From the NCBI RefSeq assembly GCF_025642115.1, contig NZ_CP106753.1, positions 1,263,501-1,327,500 on the forward strand: 64,000 bases of DNA. The letters are read 5' to 3'. Shown in pieces: positions 9,744 to 18,216 of the stretch. A program made the position numbers and the translations under genes. The number at the start of each line of letters is the position of its first letter. The first letter of the stretch is position 1. Below the pieces are notes generated by a model, which did not search any database, was not told the DNA's origin, and saw only the letters and a program-made list of their open reading frames with translations. This stretch comes from Chitiniphilus purpureus. Its GTDB lineage: Bacteria > Pseudomonadota > Gammaproteobacteria > Burkholderiales > Chitinibacteraceae.

Positions 9744-10882
9744 TGAAGGCAGCCCAGCAGACAAGGGAAGAAGAGCTGACAGATACGCCTTGTTTTGTCG
9801 GGCGCATCCCGGTACGTAACCTTTGGCTGCTGATGCTGTATGCGTCAGATCTGTTCCGCACACGTGGCATTGGGATGGTTGGTCTGGAAGATAGCCCAGA
9901 CGATTTGCCTGACCTGATTGCCGAGATTCTGGCCCACGCGGTAGAAGTTCGGCAGCGCCGTCGTCTGAGCTTGGGTTACCGCTCGCGTGAGGCAGCGCTG
10001 AACCGGGTACGAGGCCGCATAGATGTACTGGCTACTGAACGCCGTCAGCTTTTGGATCGCGGCATGGTGGCGTGTCGCTTCGACGAGCTGACCATCGACA
10101 CCCCTCGAAACCGCTTTGTGCGAGCAGCACTGGAAGCCATTTCCAGAATCGTGCAACGGCAGGATGTTGCCCACCGCTGCCGCGCTCTGGCCGGTAGCAT
10201 GAAGGCGCAGGGAGTCTCAGGTGAACCGCCAACTCGCGCTCAAATGAGCACAGATCGCTTCGGGCGGCACGATGCGGACGACCGTCTCATGGTGGCCGCT
10301 GCAAAACTAGCATTTGAACTGACTCTCCCAACCGAGGCATCTGGCGCAAATGTGCTTACGCTGCCGGATCGTGAGGCAACTTGGGTTCGCCGCCTGTTCG
10401 AGCGTGCGATAGGTGGCTTTTATGATGTAGTGCTGAGTCCGCAGGGATGGCAGGTGAAATGCGGTGGAACGCTGGGTTGGCAAATCTCGCAGAAGACCAC
10501 CGGGATCGACATCATCTTGCCCACGATGCGAACCGACGTGGTACTCGATCATCCGATCACGGGGCGTCGGATCGTGATCGACACCAAGTTCACGTCCATC
10601 GTGACGAACGGCTGGTATCGCGAAGAAACGCTGCGTAGCGGCTACGTCTACCAGATCTACGCATACCTGCGCTCGCAGGTAGGGCGCGGCGATGCGCTTG
10701 CGGATTTTGCCAGCGGATTGTTGTTGCATCCAGCAATCGGCCAGATGGTCGATGAGACGGCGGTGATCCAAGGACACCCTGTGCGGTTTGCCACAGTGGA
10801 TCTGACAACAACGCCAGCGGAAATCCGAGAGCAGCTGTTGCGGTTTTCCGAACCAACGTTGCTGTCTGCTTCACAGCAATAG
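9737..10882 (+). CDS. mcrC: McrC-like nuclease subunit of a modification-dependent restriction system
   Basis: Partner of the preceding McrB-like protein; supplies the PD-(D/E)xK endonuclease activity. The 381-residue protein has an N-terminal domain expected to bridge to McrB and a C-terminal nuclease with D in RTDVVLDHP and the DTK motif of VIDTKFTS, about 16 residues apart, the usual McrC arrangement. Two ATGs are possible, 9737 and 9743; the second has the better spacing from AGGGATGG. The 3' end runs 12 bp into the oppositely oriented phage endolysin gene, which makes this the visible joint between the restriction locus and the prophage. Confidence 0.87.
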   Translation: MVMKAAQQTREEELTDTPCFVGRIPVRNLWLLMLYASDLFRTRGIGMVGLEDSPDDLPDLIAEILAHAVEVRQRRRLSLGYRSREAALNRVRGRIDVLATERRQLLDRGMVACRFDELTIDTPRNRFVRAALEAISRIVQRQDVAHRCRALAGSMKAQGVSGEPPTRAQMSTDRFGRHDADDRLMVAAAKLAFELTLPTEASGANVLTLPDREATWVRRLFERAIGGFYDVVLSPQGWQVKCGGTLGWQISQKTTGIDIILPTMRTDVVLDHPITGRRIVIDTKFTSIVTNGWYREETLRSGYVYQIYAYLRSQVGRGDALADFASGLLLHPAIGQMVDETAVIQGHPVRFATVDLTTTPAEIREQLLRFSEPTLLSASQQ

Positions 10883-11329
10883 AGACACTTCTGCCTCTCG
10901 CCGAGTCACCAGACCGGGCAGCACTTTCCCGCCGCCATAGACCCATCGGCGCAGTTCACTCGCGGCGGCAGGCCAGTCCCGCTGATTGATCCGCCGTCGC
11001 AGCGTTGATGTCTGCAGCCGCCCCGCGCCAAGGTTAAACGTGAAGTCGACGATGGCAGCGAGCCGCCCCTCTGGCTCAGTGGCCAGCACTGGGCAGAAGC
11101 GCAGCGTCGCCGCCAGTGCAGTCTGCAGATCGCGCGCCAGATAGACCTCAGCCTCTGCCTCCGTGATCGGCGGGTGCTTGGGATCGCAGAGATGACCGTA
11201 CCCAATCGTCCAGAACCCTGCTGGGCAGATATAGGGAACGGCAGTGATCTCGATTCCGCGTTTCACCTTGCGCTCGAATCCCTCAAAGCGCTTGGCCAGT
11301 TCGATAGCCGCTTTGGGCACCTCAATCAC
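10871..11329 (-). CDS. Phage endolysin, lysozyme family (GH24-like)
   Basis: Muramidase expected to degrade peptidoglycan at the end of the lytic cycle. 152 residues, no signal peptide or membrane anchor, so release depends on the holin. The family's catalytic pattern is recognisable: Glu16 in FEGF, Cys35 followed five residues later by Thr41 in CPAGFWTIGYGH (the family uses Asp or Cys here). The segment between Glu16 and Cys35 is about ten residues longer than in T4 lysozyme. Start is GTG at 11329, overlapping the stop of the holin-like gene (GTGA). Its last 12 bp overlap mcrC tail to tail. Confidence 0.9.
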   Translation of the reverse strand: MIEVPKAAIELAKRFEGFERKVKRGIEITAVPYICPAGFWTIGYGHLCDPKHPPITEAEAEVYLARDLQTALAATLRFCPVLATEPEGRLAAIVDFTFNLGAGRLQTSTLRRRINQRDWPAAASELRRWVYGGGKVLPGLVTRREAEVSLLL

Positions 11330-11802
11330 GGCCGCACCCGGTCAAACACCCGCCCGAGGAACCAGAAGTTCAGCACTCCGGCCCACAGCGCCTGATCGGC
11401 CTCTGTCCATGCGTGGAGGATGGCCGTGCCCCAGCCAGCGCCTGCAGTCACGGCTGCTGCGAATGCCGCTGTCTTGGCGGCGCAGTACAAGGCCATGAAC
11501 CAGTAGGTGATGACGGGACGCACGCTAATCGACAAGGCATCTGCCCAGCGCACGCCGGTTTTCTCGCCCTGCGTGCGAACGGCTTCGCGCAGGGTTTCGA
11601 TGGCCCCGACATTCCACGCGGCATCGGCACCCGCGCCGATTTCCGACATCCGTTGTGCACCGCGAATCTTCTCGAACTCCAGCGCTTTGTCCTGCATCGC
11701 CAGTTCGTGGCCACGCTCGCCCTTGCGGTCGAGCCACTTGAGGATTTCAGGGGCGAGACGGAAGGCCCCACCGAGGAGGCCGCCAAGCAGAGTCTCGATC
11801 AT
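11326..11802 (-). CDS. Holin-like protein (three-TM, GTA-holin type)
   Basis: Probably forms the membrane lesion that lets the endolysin reach the cell wall. The 158-residue protein has a charged N-terminal helical part and, after the SVRPVITYW motif, two or three hydrophobic segments (about 105-150). This layout resembles the 'holin of 3 TMs' family found in gene transfer agents and siphophages (recognition from memory). ATG at 11802 is chosen because GGGAGGG precedes it and it overlaps the upstream gene by ATGA; the open frame extends further but without support. Confidence 0.65.
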   Translation of the reverse strand: MIETLLGGLLGGAFRLAPEILKWLDRKGERGHELAMQDKALEFEKIRGAQRMSEIGAGADAAWNVGAIETLREAVRTQGEKTGVRWADALSISVRPVITYWFMALYCAAKTAAFAAAVTAGAGWGTAILHAWTEADQALWAGVLNFWFLGRVFDRVRP

Positions 11803-12104
11803 TGCGGCCCTCCCATCAGTTTGAGTTTGATAGCGGCACCGACCAACAGCGCGGCCAGGATGCCGGTGGTGATGACCTTGACGGTGGTCTGCCACGCCGT
11901 GCGACGGGCATCGCGCCAGGCTTCCAGCAGGTCGCGCAGTTCGCGGATGTCACGGGCGGCGTGGCCGTTTTCCAGGCCAAGGTGGGTCAGGACACGCTCG
12001 GCTCCGCGTTCAGCGGCGCGGTCCAGCAGTTCGTCGAAGTCCTCGCGGCGCAAGAGGAGCATGTTCTCGACGAGCGCAGGCTGTTGTTGTTCGGGTTCGG
12101 TCAT
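11799..12104 (-). CDS. Small phage membrane protein next to the holin (possible holin partner)
   Basis: A 101-residue protein with a charged helical body (LLLRREDFDELLDRAAERGAE region) and one hydrophobic C-terminal segment near residues 75-92, so probably anchored in the inner membrane. It resembles small proteins that phage annotations place in the lysis cassette (DUF6127-like), but no function is established. ATG at 12104 follows CTGGAGA by 6 bp; it is translationally coupled to the next gene by a 4-bp overlap. A perfect hairpin lies just upstream. Confidence 0.6.
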   Translation of the reverse strand: MTEPEQQQPALVENMLLLRREDFDELLDRAAERGAERVLTHLGLENGHAARDIRELRDLLEAWRDARRTAWQTTVKVITTGILAALLVGAAIKLKLMGGPQ

Positions 12105-12122
12105 TGCGGTCTCCAGAAATGC

Positions 12123-12147
12123 GAAACCCGCCTCGTGGGCGGGTTTC
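12123..12147 (-). terminator. Hairpin upstream of the lysis genes
   Basis: Ten-base arms GAAACCCGCC and GGCGGGTTTC around a 5-base loop, between the DUF2793 gene and the lysis genes. On the minus strand it is followed by GCATTTCTGGAGA, which also holds the ribosome binding site of the next gene. Without a proper U tract it may only partly terminate or may mark an mRNA processing point. A near copy precedes the capsid gene at 25958. Confidence 0.5.
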
Positions 12148-12169
12148 TGGTGGGTACGAAGATGGGAAG

Positions 12170-12520
12170 TCAGATGGCGATGCCAGCGCTCCAGCCGGTG
12201 GACTTGTAGGCCGAGAGCTTGGCCTCGTCCTCGATGTAGCAAAGCCAGCCGATCTTGGGCGAGTGGTACTCCCAGGCATCGGCAATGCGCACCGCGATCT
12301 GGTTGGTTTTTCCGGCCCACACGCCCGTGGCAGCCGCAGGCACGATGTAGCGGTCGCCGTTGGTGGGGCTGGTAGGTGGCGTGGTCAAGTCGCGGTCTTT
12401 CACGGACAGGCCGACCACAGCGCCGAGGCGCTTGAGGTTGACATCCATGCCAGTGTCCCAGCCGCTCTCGCCGAGCGTCCAGCCGTAGTTGAGTCCAAGG
12501 TTCGGGTCGGTCGATGACAT
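12170..12520 (-). CDS. DUF2793-family phage protein (tail/adhesin region)
   Basis: 116 residues beginning with a Gly/Trp-rich segment (LGLNYGWTLGESGWD) and containing YIVPAAATGVWAG and a C-terminal GWxxxI pattern, which match the DUF2793 family found near the tail-tip genes of many temperate siphophages. Members are thought to be virion-associated, possibly a receptor-binding accessory, but the role is not established. It lies 3 bp downstream of the glycosyltransferase-like gene. Confidence 0.65.
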   Translation of the reverse strand: MSSTDPNLGLNYGWTLGESGWDTGMDVNLKRLGAVVGLSVKDRDLTTPPTSPTNGDRYIVPAAATGVWAGKTNQIAVRIADAWEYHSPKIGWLCYIEDEAKLSAYKSTGWSAGIAI

Positions 12521-12523
12521 GGT

Positions 12524-13120
12524 CTATCTCCAGAGGTTCGATGCTTGGCGAATGCGCCGGACTGCTTCCGGATCACCGGTTCGGTGGCTTTGCTGCGGAT
12601 GTTGTCGCCAATGCCGCCCGACGATGGGCAGGTACAGCACGCCGCCGCGCTTGGCTACAAGCAGGGTCAGCAGCCAGTCGGCGAAGTTGTTGAGGTCGGT
12701 AGTTTCCTTGAGCACGGCTTCGACGACGGTTCGACGCATCACGATCAGGCCGTGCACGTGGCTGGCGCTGTTGGCGTGTTGCCAACGGCTGTAGGCCAGA
12801 CGCCGCACGGCGATGTCCTGGCCCTTTTCGTCGGTCAGTGCTTCGTCGGTGTAGGCCATCACGGCCTGCGGGCAGGCATCCAGCGCATCGGCCAGTTGTG
12901 TGAAGGCACTGGCTTCGTACAAATCGTCGGGATCGACAAAGGACACCAGCGGCAGCGTGCCTTGTGCATAGCCTGCCGCGCGTGCCTCGCCGATACGCCC
13001 CGGAATGCCGGGCAAAACGTGCAACTGGATCGGTGCGTCCTCGAGGCTGGCGATGCAGGCATCACGCCATTCGACAAGCTCGTTCAGGGTGAGCAGATGA
13101 ACATCGATGCGCGGCTCCAT
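12524..13120 (-). CDS. Glycosyltransferase-like protein (GT-A fold) in the tail module
   Basis: 198 residues, short for a family 2 glycosyltransferase but with its core features: an N-terminal beta-alpha unit, the metal-binding DPDD at residues 63-66 preceded by hydrophobic VSFV, and a downstream ADWLLTLLVAKRGG helix. It could transfer a sugar to a virion protein or to host surface polysaccharide (serotype conversion); neither is shown. ATG at 13120 shares one base with the stop of the tail-tip gene (TGATG), so it is translated as part of the tail operon. Confidence 0.65.
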   Translation of the reverse strand: MEPRIDVHLLTLNELVEWRDACIASLEDAPIQLHVLPGIPGRIGEARAAGYAQGTLPLVSFVDPDDLYEASAFTQLADALDACPQAVMAYTDEALTDEKGQDIAVRRLAYSRWQHANSASHVHGLIVMRRTVVEAVLKETTDLNNFADWLLTLLVAKRGGVLYLPIVGRHWRQHPQQSHRTGDPEAVRRIRQASNLWR

Positions 13121-15393
13121 CACACACCTCCCCAATACTGTCCCCAGCGCAGGCCGTAGCCCGCGCGATCCATGACCCGCACCTGCGGCTGCCAGCTACT
13201 CAAACCATCGCGCTCGGCACTGATCTCCACCGTGATGCGGTCGCCCAGCGCACCGGCATCCAGCGCGGCAACTGCTGCCGTCCAGATGTAGGCGGTGCCG
13301 AGCAGCCCCGTCTCGTTACGAACCAGCACGTTGTTGCGATTGCGGATGTGCACCGTGTAGGTCACGCCCAGTTCTGGCCCGATATCGCCCTCGTCTTGCT
13401 GCACGATGTAGGCTGTCTGCTGAGTGCGGTCGCGATGTGCCCACGCGACGTTGAGATCACCGGCCACAATGGCAGGCTCTGTCTGGCCATTGAGGCGGAT
13501 ACGACCGGGTGGATACGGCAAAGCCTGCCGACCAGCCAGCACCATCGGCTGCCCATTGGCGGCCAACACAGGATCGCCCTGATCGGTCGAAGTGCGAGGA
13601 ATCGCGCCCACGAACACCGATTCGCCCGGGGCCCGCTCCGCACCTTCGGATGCCAGCCATTCGCCGACACCGATCAACCGAGTCCCCGAGGCATGTGCTT
13701 GGGGTGTGGTGTCGAGCACGCCGCGTGCGAGATCGATGGTCGCGTTGGCAGCATCGAAGGCCAGGACGGCAACGGCCTCTGCAATTGCCCCACTGGCGGC
13801 CATCAGATACGCGTAGTCGCCCTCGGCCAGTCGCTCCGGCTGGCTGATGGCCGTCACCGGCACACCGATGGCATCGACCTCGCTGGCAGGCAAGGCTGCA
13901 TCGAGCGTCAACAGTGGTGCGTAGTCTTCGCCCACCACGGCAGTGAGGTCTCCGCCCGACGCGCCGGTAGCCAGTTGCCAATTCAATTGCCCGGTGCCAC
14001 CGGCGGCGGCCAGCGCACCGAGATAGGTGTCCGTATCGGTCAGGTAGGCTAGATCTGCACGCGACAAACGCCGGGCCAGTTCCCAATACGGCACCTCGAC
14101 GGCCAGCACCAAGGCGGGCGGCAACGGTTCGATGGTCGGCTCCTCGACGTGCGGTGGCGGGGGCGACAGCACGGTGTTGCTCATCCCGAACACATCTTCC
14201 ATGGCTTCGATGCGCCACTCGGCCGTTCCCAAGGTGCCGGTGTCGATGCCGGTGACGCGCACCACCATCTGATCAACACCCAAGCGCGGCCAGTTCAGCA
14301 GAAATACATCACCCGGCAGCGGCGCACGCTCCAGCGTGTCGCGTGCCACCGTCAGACTCATCCGTGCCAACGGCGAACCCAAGGCGCGCAGGTCACGCAA
14401 GGCCAGCCGCGCGGCCAGTGGCCCGTAGTTAACGCCCGGGTAGTCGCGGCGTTGATTGATCACGCCGCCCTGCAACTGGATGGCGGCCAGATTCTCGACC
14501 GTGACGGCAGCATCACCGCCGGTCTGCCAGTCGGTGTAGACCACGGTCAGTTCATTGGGCAGTTCGCCCCACTGGGCACGTTCGAATCGTTCCAGCCGCA
14601 CAATTTCGTCAGGCCCCAACTGCGGTAGGCTGTCGATCCAATAGTCGTCGCGCAGCAGCTTGAGCTCAAACGTGCCTTGCTCCGGGTCGGTGTAGAGGAT
14701 GCCTCCAATGTGGTCGATGACCTGGCCGATGAAGCTCTCGATGGGCTGCTGGCGCGTCCAGATCAGATTGAGGCCGAAGCCCTCGCTCGACAGGGCCCAC
14801 GCTGCGTTCCAGAAACTCCAGCCGATGGTGCTCTGCGGATAGCCCATGCCCCAGTGCGGATCGGTGAGGCACTGCACCAGGATGTGCGCCGGGTTCATGC
14901 CGACGCTGATTTCCTGGCCTTCGTCCTCATCCCAGGTGCGGACTTCGGCATTCCATTCCATCCACGGCGCATCGAACCAACCCGCTGTGAAGCGCCGAAC
15001 GCGCACCGCCCACGGTTTGATGTAGGGGTTGTTGGCCGCGAACAGGATCTTGCGTGCCACCAAGGACAGCACGCCCCGAAATGCCGGAATGGAACTGCCG
15101 AGGCGACTCATCAGGTAGTCGTTGCGTCCTTGTCCGGCATGACCAGAAAGCACATCGATGGTGCCGACCACGCCGCCTTCGCGCTCGTCGCCGCCAAACA
15201 GCGTGGGCTTGTTGATCGAGAGGCTGGTCAGCCCATGCCCGTTGGACAGCGGCGCGCGGTCGGCATCCCCCCACGCGGTACGGTCGCCCATCTGGATTTC
15301 CTGCACGGCATCAACGGGCCCCTGGCACAAGACCAGATGCAGTCCCATCCGGTAGCGGTAGCCAACGGTTTGCGATTTGCTGCTGCCACCCAT
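13120..15393 (-). CDS. Tail tip / host-attachment protein (lambda J-like, Phage-tail_3 type)
   Basis: Large 757-residue central tail-tip protein expected to form the hub and contact the receptor. The first half contains repeated beta-rich units and the segment FIGQVIDHIGGILY typical of the J-like family; there follows a proline-rich hinge (SPPPPHVEEPTIEPLPP, about residue 400-425) and a second half rich in Ala and Gly that is likely more variable. No signal peptide. Starts MGGSSKSQTVGYRY, a common opening for this family. It follows the 71-aa protein by a one-base overlap. Confidence 0.82.
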   Translation of the reverse strand: MGGSSKSQTVGYRYRMGLHLVLCQGPVDAVQEIQMGDRTAWGDADRAPLSNGHGLTSLSINKPTLFGGDEREGGVVGTIDVLSGHAGQGRNDYLMSRLGSSIPAFRGVLSLVARKILFAANNPYIKPWAVRVRRFTAGWFDAPWMEWNAEVRTWDEDEGQEISVGMNPAHILVQCLTDPHWGMGYPQSTIGWSFWNAAWALSSEGFGLNLIWTRQQPIESFIGQVIDHIGGILYTDPEQGTFELKLLRDDYWIDSLPQLGPDEIVRLERFERAQWGELPNELTVVYTDWQTGGDAAVTVENLAAIQLQGGVINQRRDYPGVNYGPLAARLALRDLRALGSPLARMSLTVARDTLERAPLPGDVFLLNWPRLGVDQMVVRVTGIDTGTLGTAEWRIEAMEDVFGMSNTVLSPPPPHVEEPTIEPLPPALVLAVEVPYWELARRLSRADLAYLTDTDTYLGALAAAGGTGQLNWQLATGASGGDLTAVVGEDYAPLLTLDAALPASEVDAIGVPVTAISQPERLAEGDYAYLMAASGAIAEAVAVLAFDAANATIDLARGVLDTTPQAHASGTRLIGVGEWLASEGAERAPGESVFVGAIPRTSTDQGDPVLAANGQPMVLAGRQALPYPPGRIRLNGQTEPAIVAGDLNVAWAHRDRTQQTAYIVQQDEGDIGPELGVTYTVHIRNRNNVLVRNETGLLGTAYIWTAAVAALDAGALGDRITVEISAERDGLSSWQPQVRVMDRAGYGLRWGQYWGGV

Positions 15394-15608
15394 CAGCCTT
15401 GCTCCCGCTGGCTGGATTGATTACGGGCATGCTCGACCACACGTTGGGCCATTGCATCGCCGGTGGCCAGCAAGGTGTCGGCGTCACAGCCTTCACGCAG
15501 GAAGGCGCGGAAATCCAGATCGTGACGCGCGAACCATGTGCGCGTGCCGTTCACGCACAGGCCCACGGCGCGTACGTGATCGATGGTGATGACGGTCTGA
15601 GTGGTCAT
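15393..15608 (-). CDS. Small phage tail-region protein, function unknown
   Basis: 71 residues, soluble, with a Cys at 17 and a Cys at 41 and a C-terminal helix. It is linked by overlaps at both ends (ATGA upstream, TGATG downstream) to the tail genes, which argues that it is a real gene. Its position between two tip-assembly genes suggests a role in tail-tip assembly, but I recognise no domain. Confidence 0.6.
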   Translation of the reverse strand: MTTQTVITIDHVRAVGLCVNGTRTWFARHDLDFRAFLREGCDADTLLATGDAMAQRVVEHARNQSSQREQG

Positions 15609-15832
15609 TTCTTGCCACCTTTCTTCTTGATGGGGTCGGCTTCCAGATCGCCGTACCAGACGACGTTGGAGCCACGCAGCAGCACGGTGCCGAACACGAC
15701 GGGAATCGGTCGGCCTTCTTCTGCGGTGGGGGCATCGACGTCAGATAAGGATGCCGGTTTGGGTTCGGGCGGTTTCGGTGCGAGCGCGACCGAAACCAGC
15801 GCCGCCACCACGATGACGACGAGGTACCACAT
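15605..15832 (-). CDS. Small tail-assembly protein with N-terminal membrane-like segment
   Basis: 75 residues: an N-terminal hydrophobic stretch (WYLVVIVVAALVSVALAP), an acidic linker, then PVVFGTVLLRGSNVVWYGD, a motif seen at the start of tail-tip/fibre assembly proteins, and a Lys-rich tail (IKKKGGKK). It resembles the N-terminus of J-like tip proteins split off as a separate gene. Function is inferred only from place and motif. Confidence 0.6.
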   Translation of the reverse strand: MWYLVVIVVAALVSVALAPKPPEPKPASLSDVDAPTAEEGRPIPVVFGTVLLRGSNVVWYGDLEADPIKKKGGKK

Positions 15833-15850
15833 GGCGATTTCTCCAGGGAT

Positions 15851-16639
15851 TCAGAACACGCCCGTCGAGAACGGGTTTTTGCTCGGGATGGCGGGAAAGC
15901 CGCCGTAGTTGTCGAGGTTGCCGAAGCGCGACTCGCACGTGGCCGTGCTGTGATCGCAGCCGACCGTCAGAAGTACCTCTGTGCCGACGTCTATGGCGAC
16001 CGGATAGAGCAACTCGACGCCGCCACCGTAGTCATTGACGATCATGTGGCGGGCACCTTCCGAGGTTTGCAGCCAGCCACCGGCCAAGCCACCAATGACG
16101 CTGCCGGGCGTGCCACCGTCGAGATCGACGTTGCGGCCATTGGTGTTGCTCACAAAGGCGCTGGCAGAAATCGGTGAGGCACCACAGGCAGCCGAATACA
16201 GCACGTGGGAACACTTGCGGCTGTAGAGCCGCCGCAACCCGATACGCTTGAGACTGACTTGCGCGGATTCGCAGCGAACGCGAGCCACATCGTCGGCGAC
16301 CTCGACGCCCAGCACCCGTCCCATCCAGCGCGTGCCGGAGATCCACCAGTAGTCGCCCCAGGTATCACGCCGTCCGATGCGCAGGGTGATCGAGGTGGTG
16401 TCGCCGGTCAGCGAGTTGGCGAGCAGGTGGCGCACCAAATCACAGTTCGGCGGCAGTTTCAGATCCAAGCCAGCCTTCGCAGCTTCAGCACCCAGCGCCA
16501 GTTCGTTGCGTTCCAAGGCCAGGCTCTTGTAGAGGTTGCCATCCAGATCAATATCGAATTCGTGCGGCGTCAGATAGAACTGCGCGCTGTTGCTGGCGAA
16601 GGCGTATAGCTCGACTTCCAGCAATGGGTTCTGGCTCAT
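15851..16639 (-). CDS. Baseplate hub-type protein (DUF2163 / phage BR0599 family)
   Basis: 262 residues. The C-terminal block with paired cysteines, GCDHSTATCESRFGN followed by FPAIP, is characteristic of the DUF2163/BR0599 family found in gene transfer agents and related siphophages, where it forms part of the distal tail/baseplate hub. The N-terminal half is beta-rich (LEVELYAF, ITLRIGRRDTW). It starts 5 bp after the preceding tail gene's stop and precedes the small tip-assembly genes, the order expected for a GTA-like tail tip. Confidence 0.8.
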   Translation of the reverse strand: MSQNPLLEVELYAFASNSAQFYLTPHEFDIDLDGNLYKSLALERNELALGAEAAKAGLDLKLPPNCDLVRHLLANSLTGDTTSITLRIGRRDTWGDYWWISGTRWMGRVLGVEVADDVARVRCESAQVSLKRIGLRRLYSRKCSHVLYSAACGASPISASAFVSNTNGRNVDLDGGTPGSVIGGLAGGWLQTSEGARHMIVNDYGGGVELLYPVAIDVGTEVLLTVGCDHSTATCESRFGNLDNYGGFPAIPSKNPFSTGVF

Positions 16640-16644
16640 CGTGC

Positions 16645-18216
16645 TTACTCTCCCTCGTAGGTTTGACGGTCATTGCCGCGTGGTTCGGGCAATTGGCGTG
16701 CTGTCAAAGTGATCTCCAGCAGCGTCGGGCTGTGCCAGTACAGGTCGATGGCGTCGTGGTCGAGGCGGCAGCGAACGAGGCGAATGACACGGCTGCCTGC
16801 GGGCACCCAGTCGTCGAGGCCCGAGCGCAGCACCAGCACACCGCTTTGATCCAGATGGCAGGTAGCCGTCAGGGCGTACTGCCGATAGCCGTCTGGATGC
16901 ACGATCAAGCAGGCCGCGGGGCGATGCCAGAGCGCCGAGATGTCTTTGCCATCCACGCGCAGGAAGCCGTCCTCGGGATCAGCTTCGACGTTCACCCACA
17001 AGATCGGGGCTATGCCATCAGGCAGCCAGAAGGCTTCCAGACGCCCCTGGGTGCGCCATAGCCGCGCCCGCCAGATTTCGATTTCATCGAGTGAGCTGGC
17101 CAGATAGCGCCGCTGCAAAGTCGTCGTCGCCCACGGATCGTCCCGGCGCACCCACGGATCTGCAGGGGATAAATCCTGGCGGGTGATCGTGGCCTGCGCG
17201 GCGGCTGTCGGATCGTCACGCCAGTTGCCATCTGGCCAGACCGGGACCTCGTCGAGCCATGGGTCATCGAGAACATCCTGGTCGGGCTGTGGCGCAGGCT
17301 GGATCTGTGTGGGAATGTTGCCACCGACCATGCCAGGGACCCACTGCGTGAGATCCGCAGGATCGATGGCCTTACCCCACACCAAGGGCATGATGGTGCT
17401 GCCCACGGCTGCAGCGCGTGCCAAGGGCTCCGTCAGCCACAGCAGATCGCTTTCCACATCGCTGAGTTGGGCGATCTGCCAGCCATCAGCGGCGATGATC
17501 AAAATCCAGCGGCCATTGTTCTCAGTTTCCTGCCAGCCCTGCACCCCGTCGTAGGTCAGATGCACATTGGCCGAGAGTGGCCCGAACTGTCGCCCATCAG
17601 CCTCCGTCACATTGAGTGCCAGTGCGCCACGTTCGCAGGACTCGGTCAGGTGCACCGCGTACTGCGGCAGCGGCCACAGCGCCATTTGACCGAGATGATC
17701 GGCCAGCCAGTCGGCCACCAGGGCATCGGTCTGCCGGGCGTTGCCCACCTTGTAGGTGAGCCAGCGCCGAGGAACACGTCGGCGTGCCTGACGGGATTCG
17801 TTGCCACTGGCCAGCCGCGTGACGCTGGTCTGCCACTCCAGCCGTTCCACAAGGGGCTCCATCCAATCATGACGGAAGGCAAACACGCCGCGTTGCGCAT
17901 CCGGCCAAGGCTGGTCGCCGAAGGCATCCATACCGGTGGCGACGATGGCGCTTGAGGCCGTATCCCGGCGCAACACTTCGACCAGAAAGATCGGTGCGTC
18001 GATGGGTGGCCAGGGGCCCGCCAAGGATTCCGCCAGCAGGCTGGCCGCCAGATTGGGCGGCAGCGGAGCGACAGCTGTTTCCGGCGTGAAGCTGGCTGCG
18101 CTCGCCCCGAAAGTGGCGCGCGAGAGCACTTCACCCTGGAAGGCGGGCAGTTCGCTTCCAGGCGTCGGCTTGCTGGAAACCTCCGCGAGGTCTTGAACGA
18201 CGACGCGATCCGTCAT
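16645..18216 (-). CDS. Phage tail protein, function unknown
   Basis: 523 residues, Trp-rich and without recognisable catalytic motifs. The last 60 residues (IDLYWHSPTLLEITLTARQLPEPRG) suggest a beta-sandwich. It overlaps the upstream LamG-like tail gene by 4 bp (ATGA) and lies 5 bp before the hub gene, so it is surely part of the tail-tip cluster. Distal tail protein or fibre anchor would fit its position, but this is inference. Confidence 0.7.
   Translation of the reverse strand: MTDRVVVQDLAEVSSKPTPGSELPAFQGEVLSRATFGASAASFTPETAVAPLPPNLAASLLAESLAGPWPPIDAPIFLVEVLRRDTASSAIVATGMDAFGDQPWPDAQRGVFAFRHDWMEPLVERLEWQTSVTRLASGNESRQARRRVPRRWLTYKVGNARQTDALVADWLADHLGQMALWPLPQYAVHLTESCERGALALNVTEADGRQFGPLSANVHLTYDGVQGWQETENNGRWILIIAADGWQIAQLSDVESDLLWLTEPLARAAAVGSTIMPLVWGKAIDPADLTQWVPGMVGGNIPTQIQPAPQPDQDVLDDPWLDEVPVWPDGNWRDDPTAAAQATITRQDLSPADPWVRRDDPWATTTLQRRYLASSLDEIEIWRARLWRTQGRLEAFWLPDGIAPILWVNVEADPEDGFLRVDGKDISALWHRPAACLIVHPDGYRQYALTATCHLDQSGVLVLRSGLDDWVPAGSRVIRLVRCRLDHDAIDLYWHSPTLLEITLTARQLPEPRGNDRQTYEGE

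Noticed and set aside
10840..10900. Possible attachment core shared between the mcrC/endolysin joint and the tRNA-Phe end.
   Set aside because: By eye no common stretch longer than about seven bases was found, which is not above chance.
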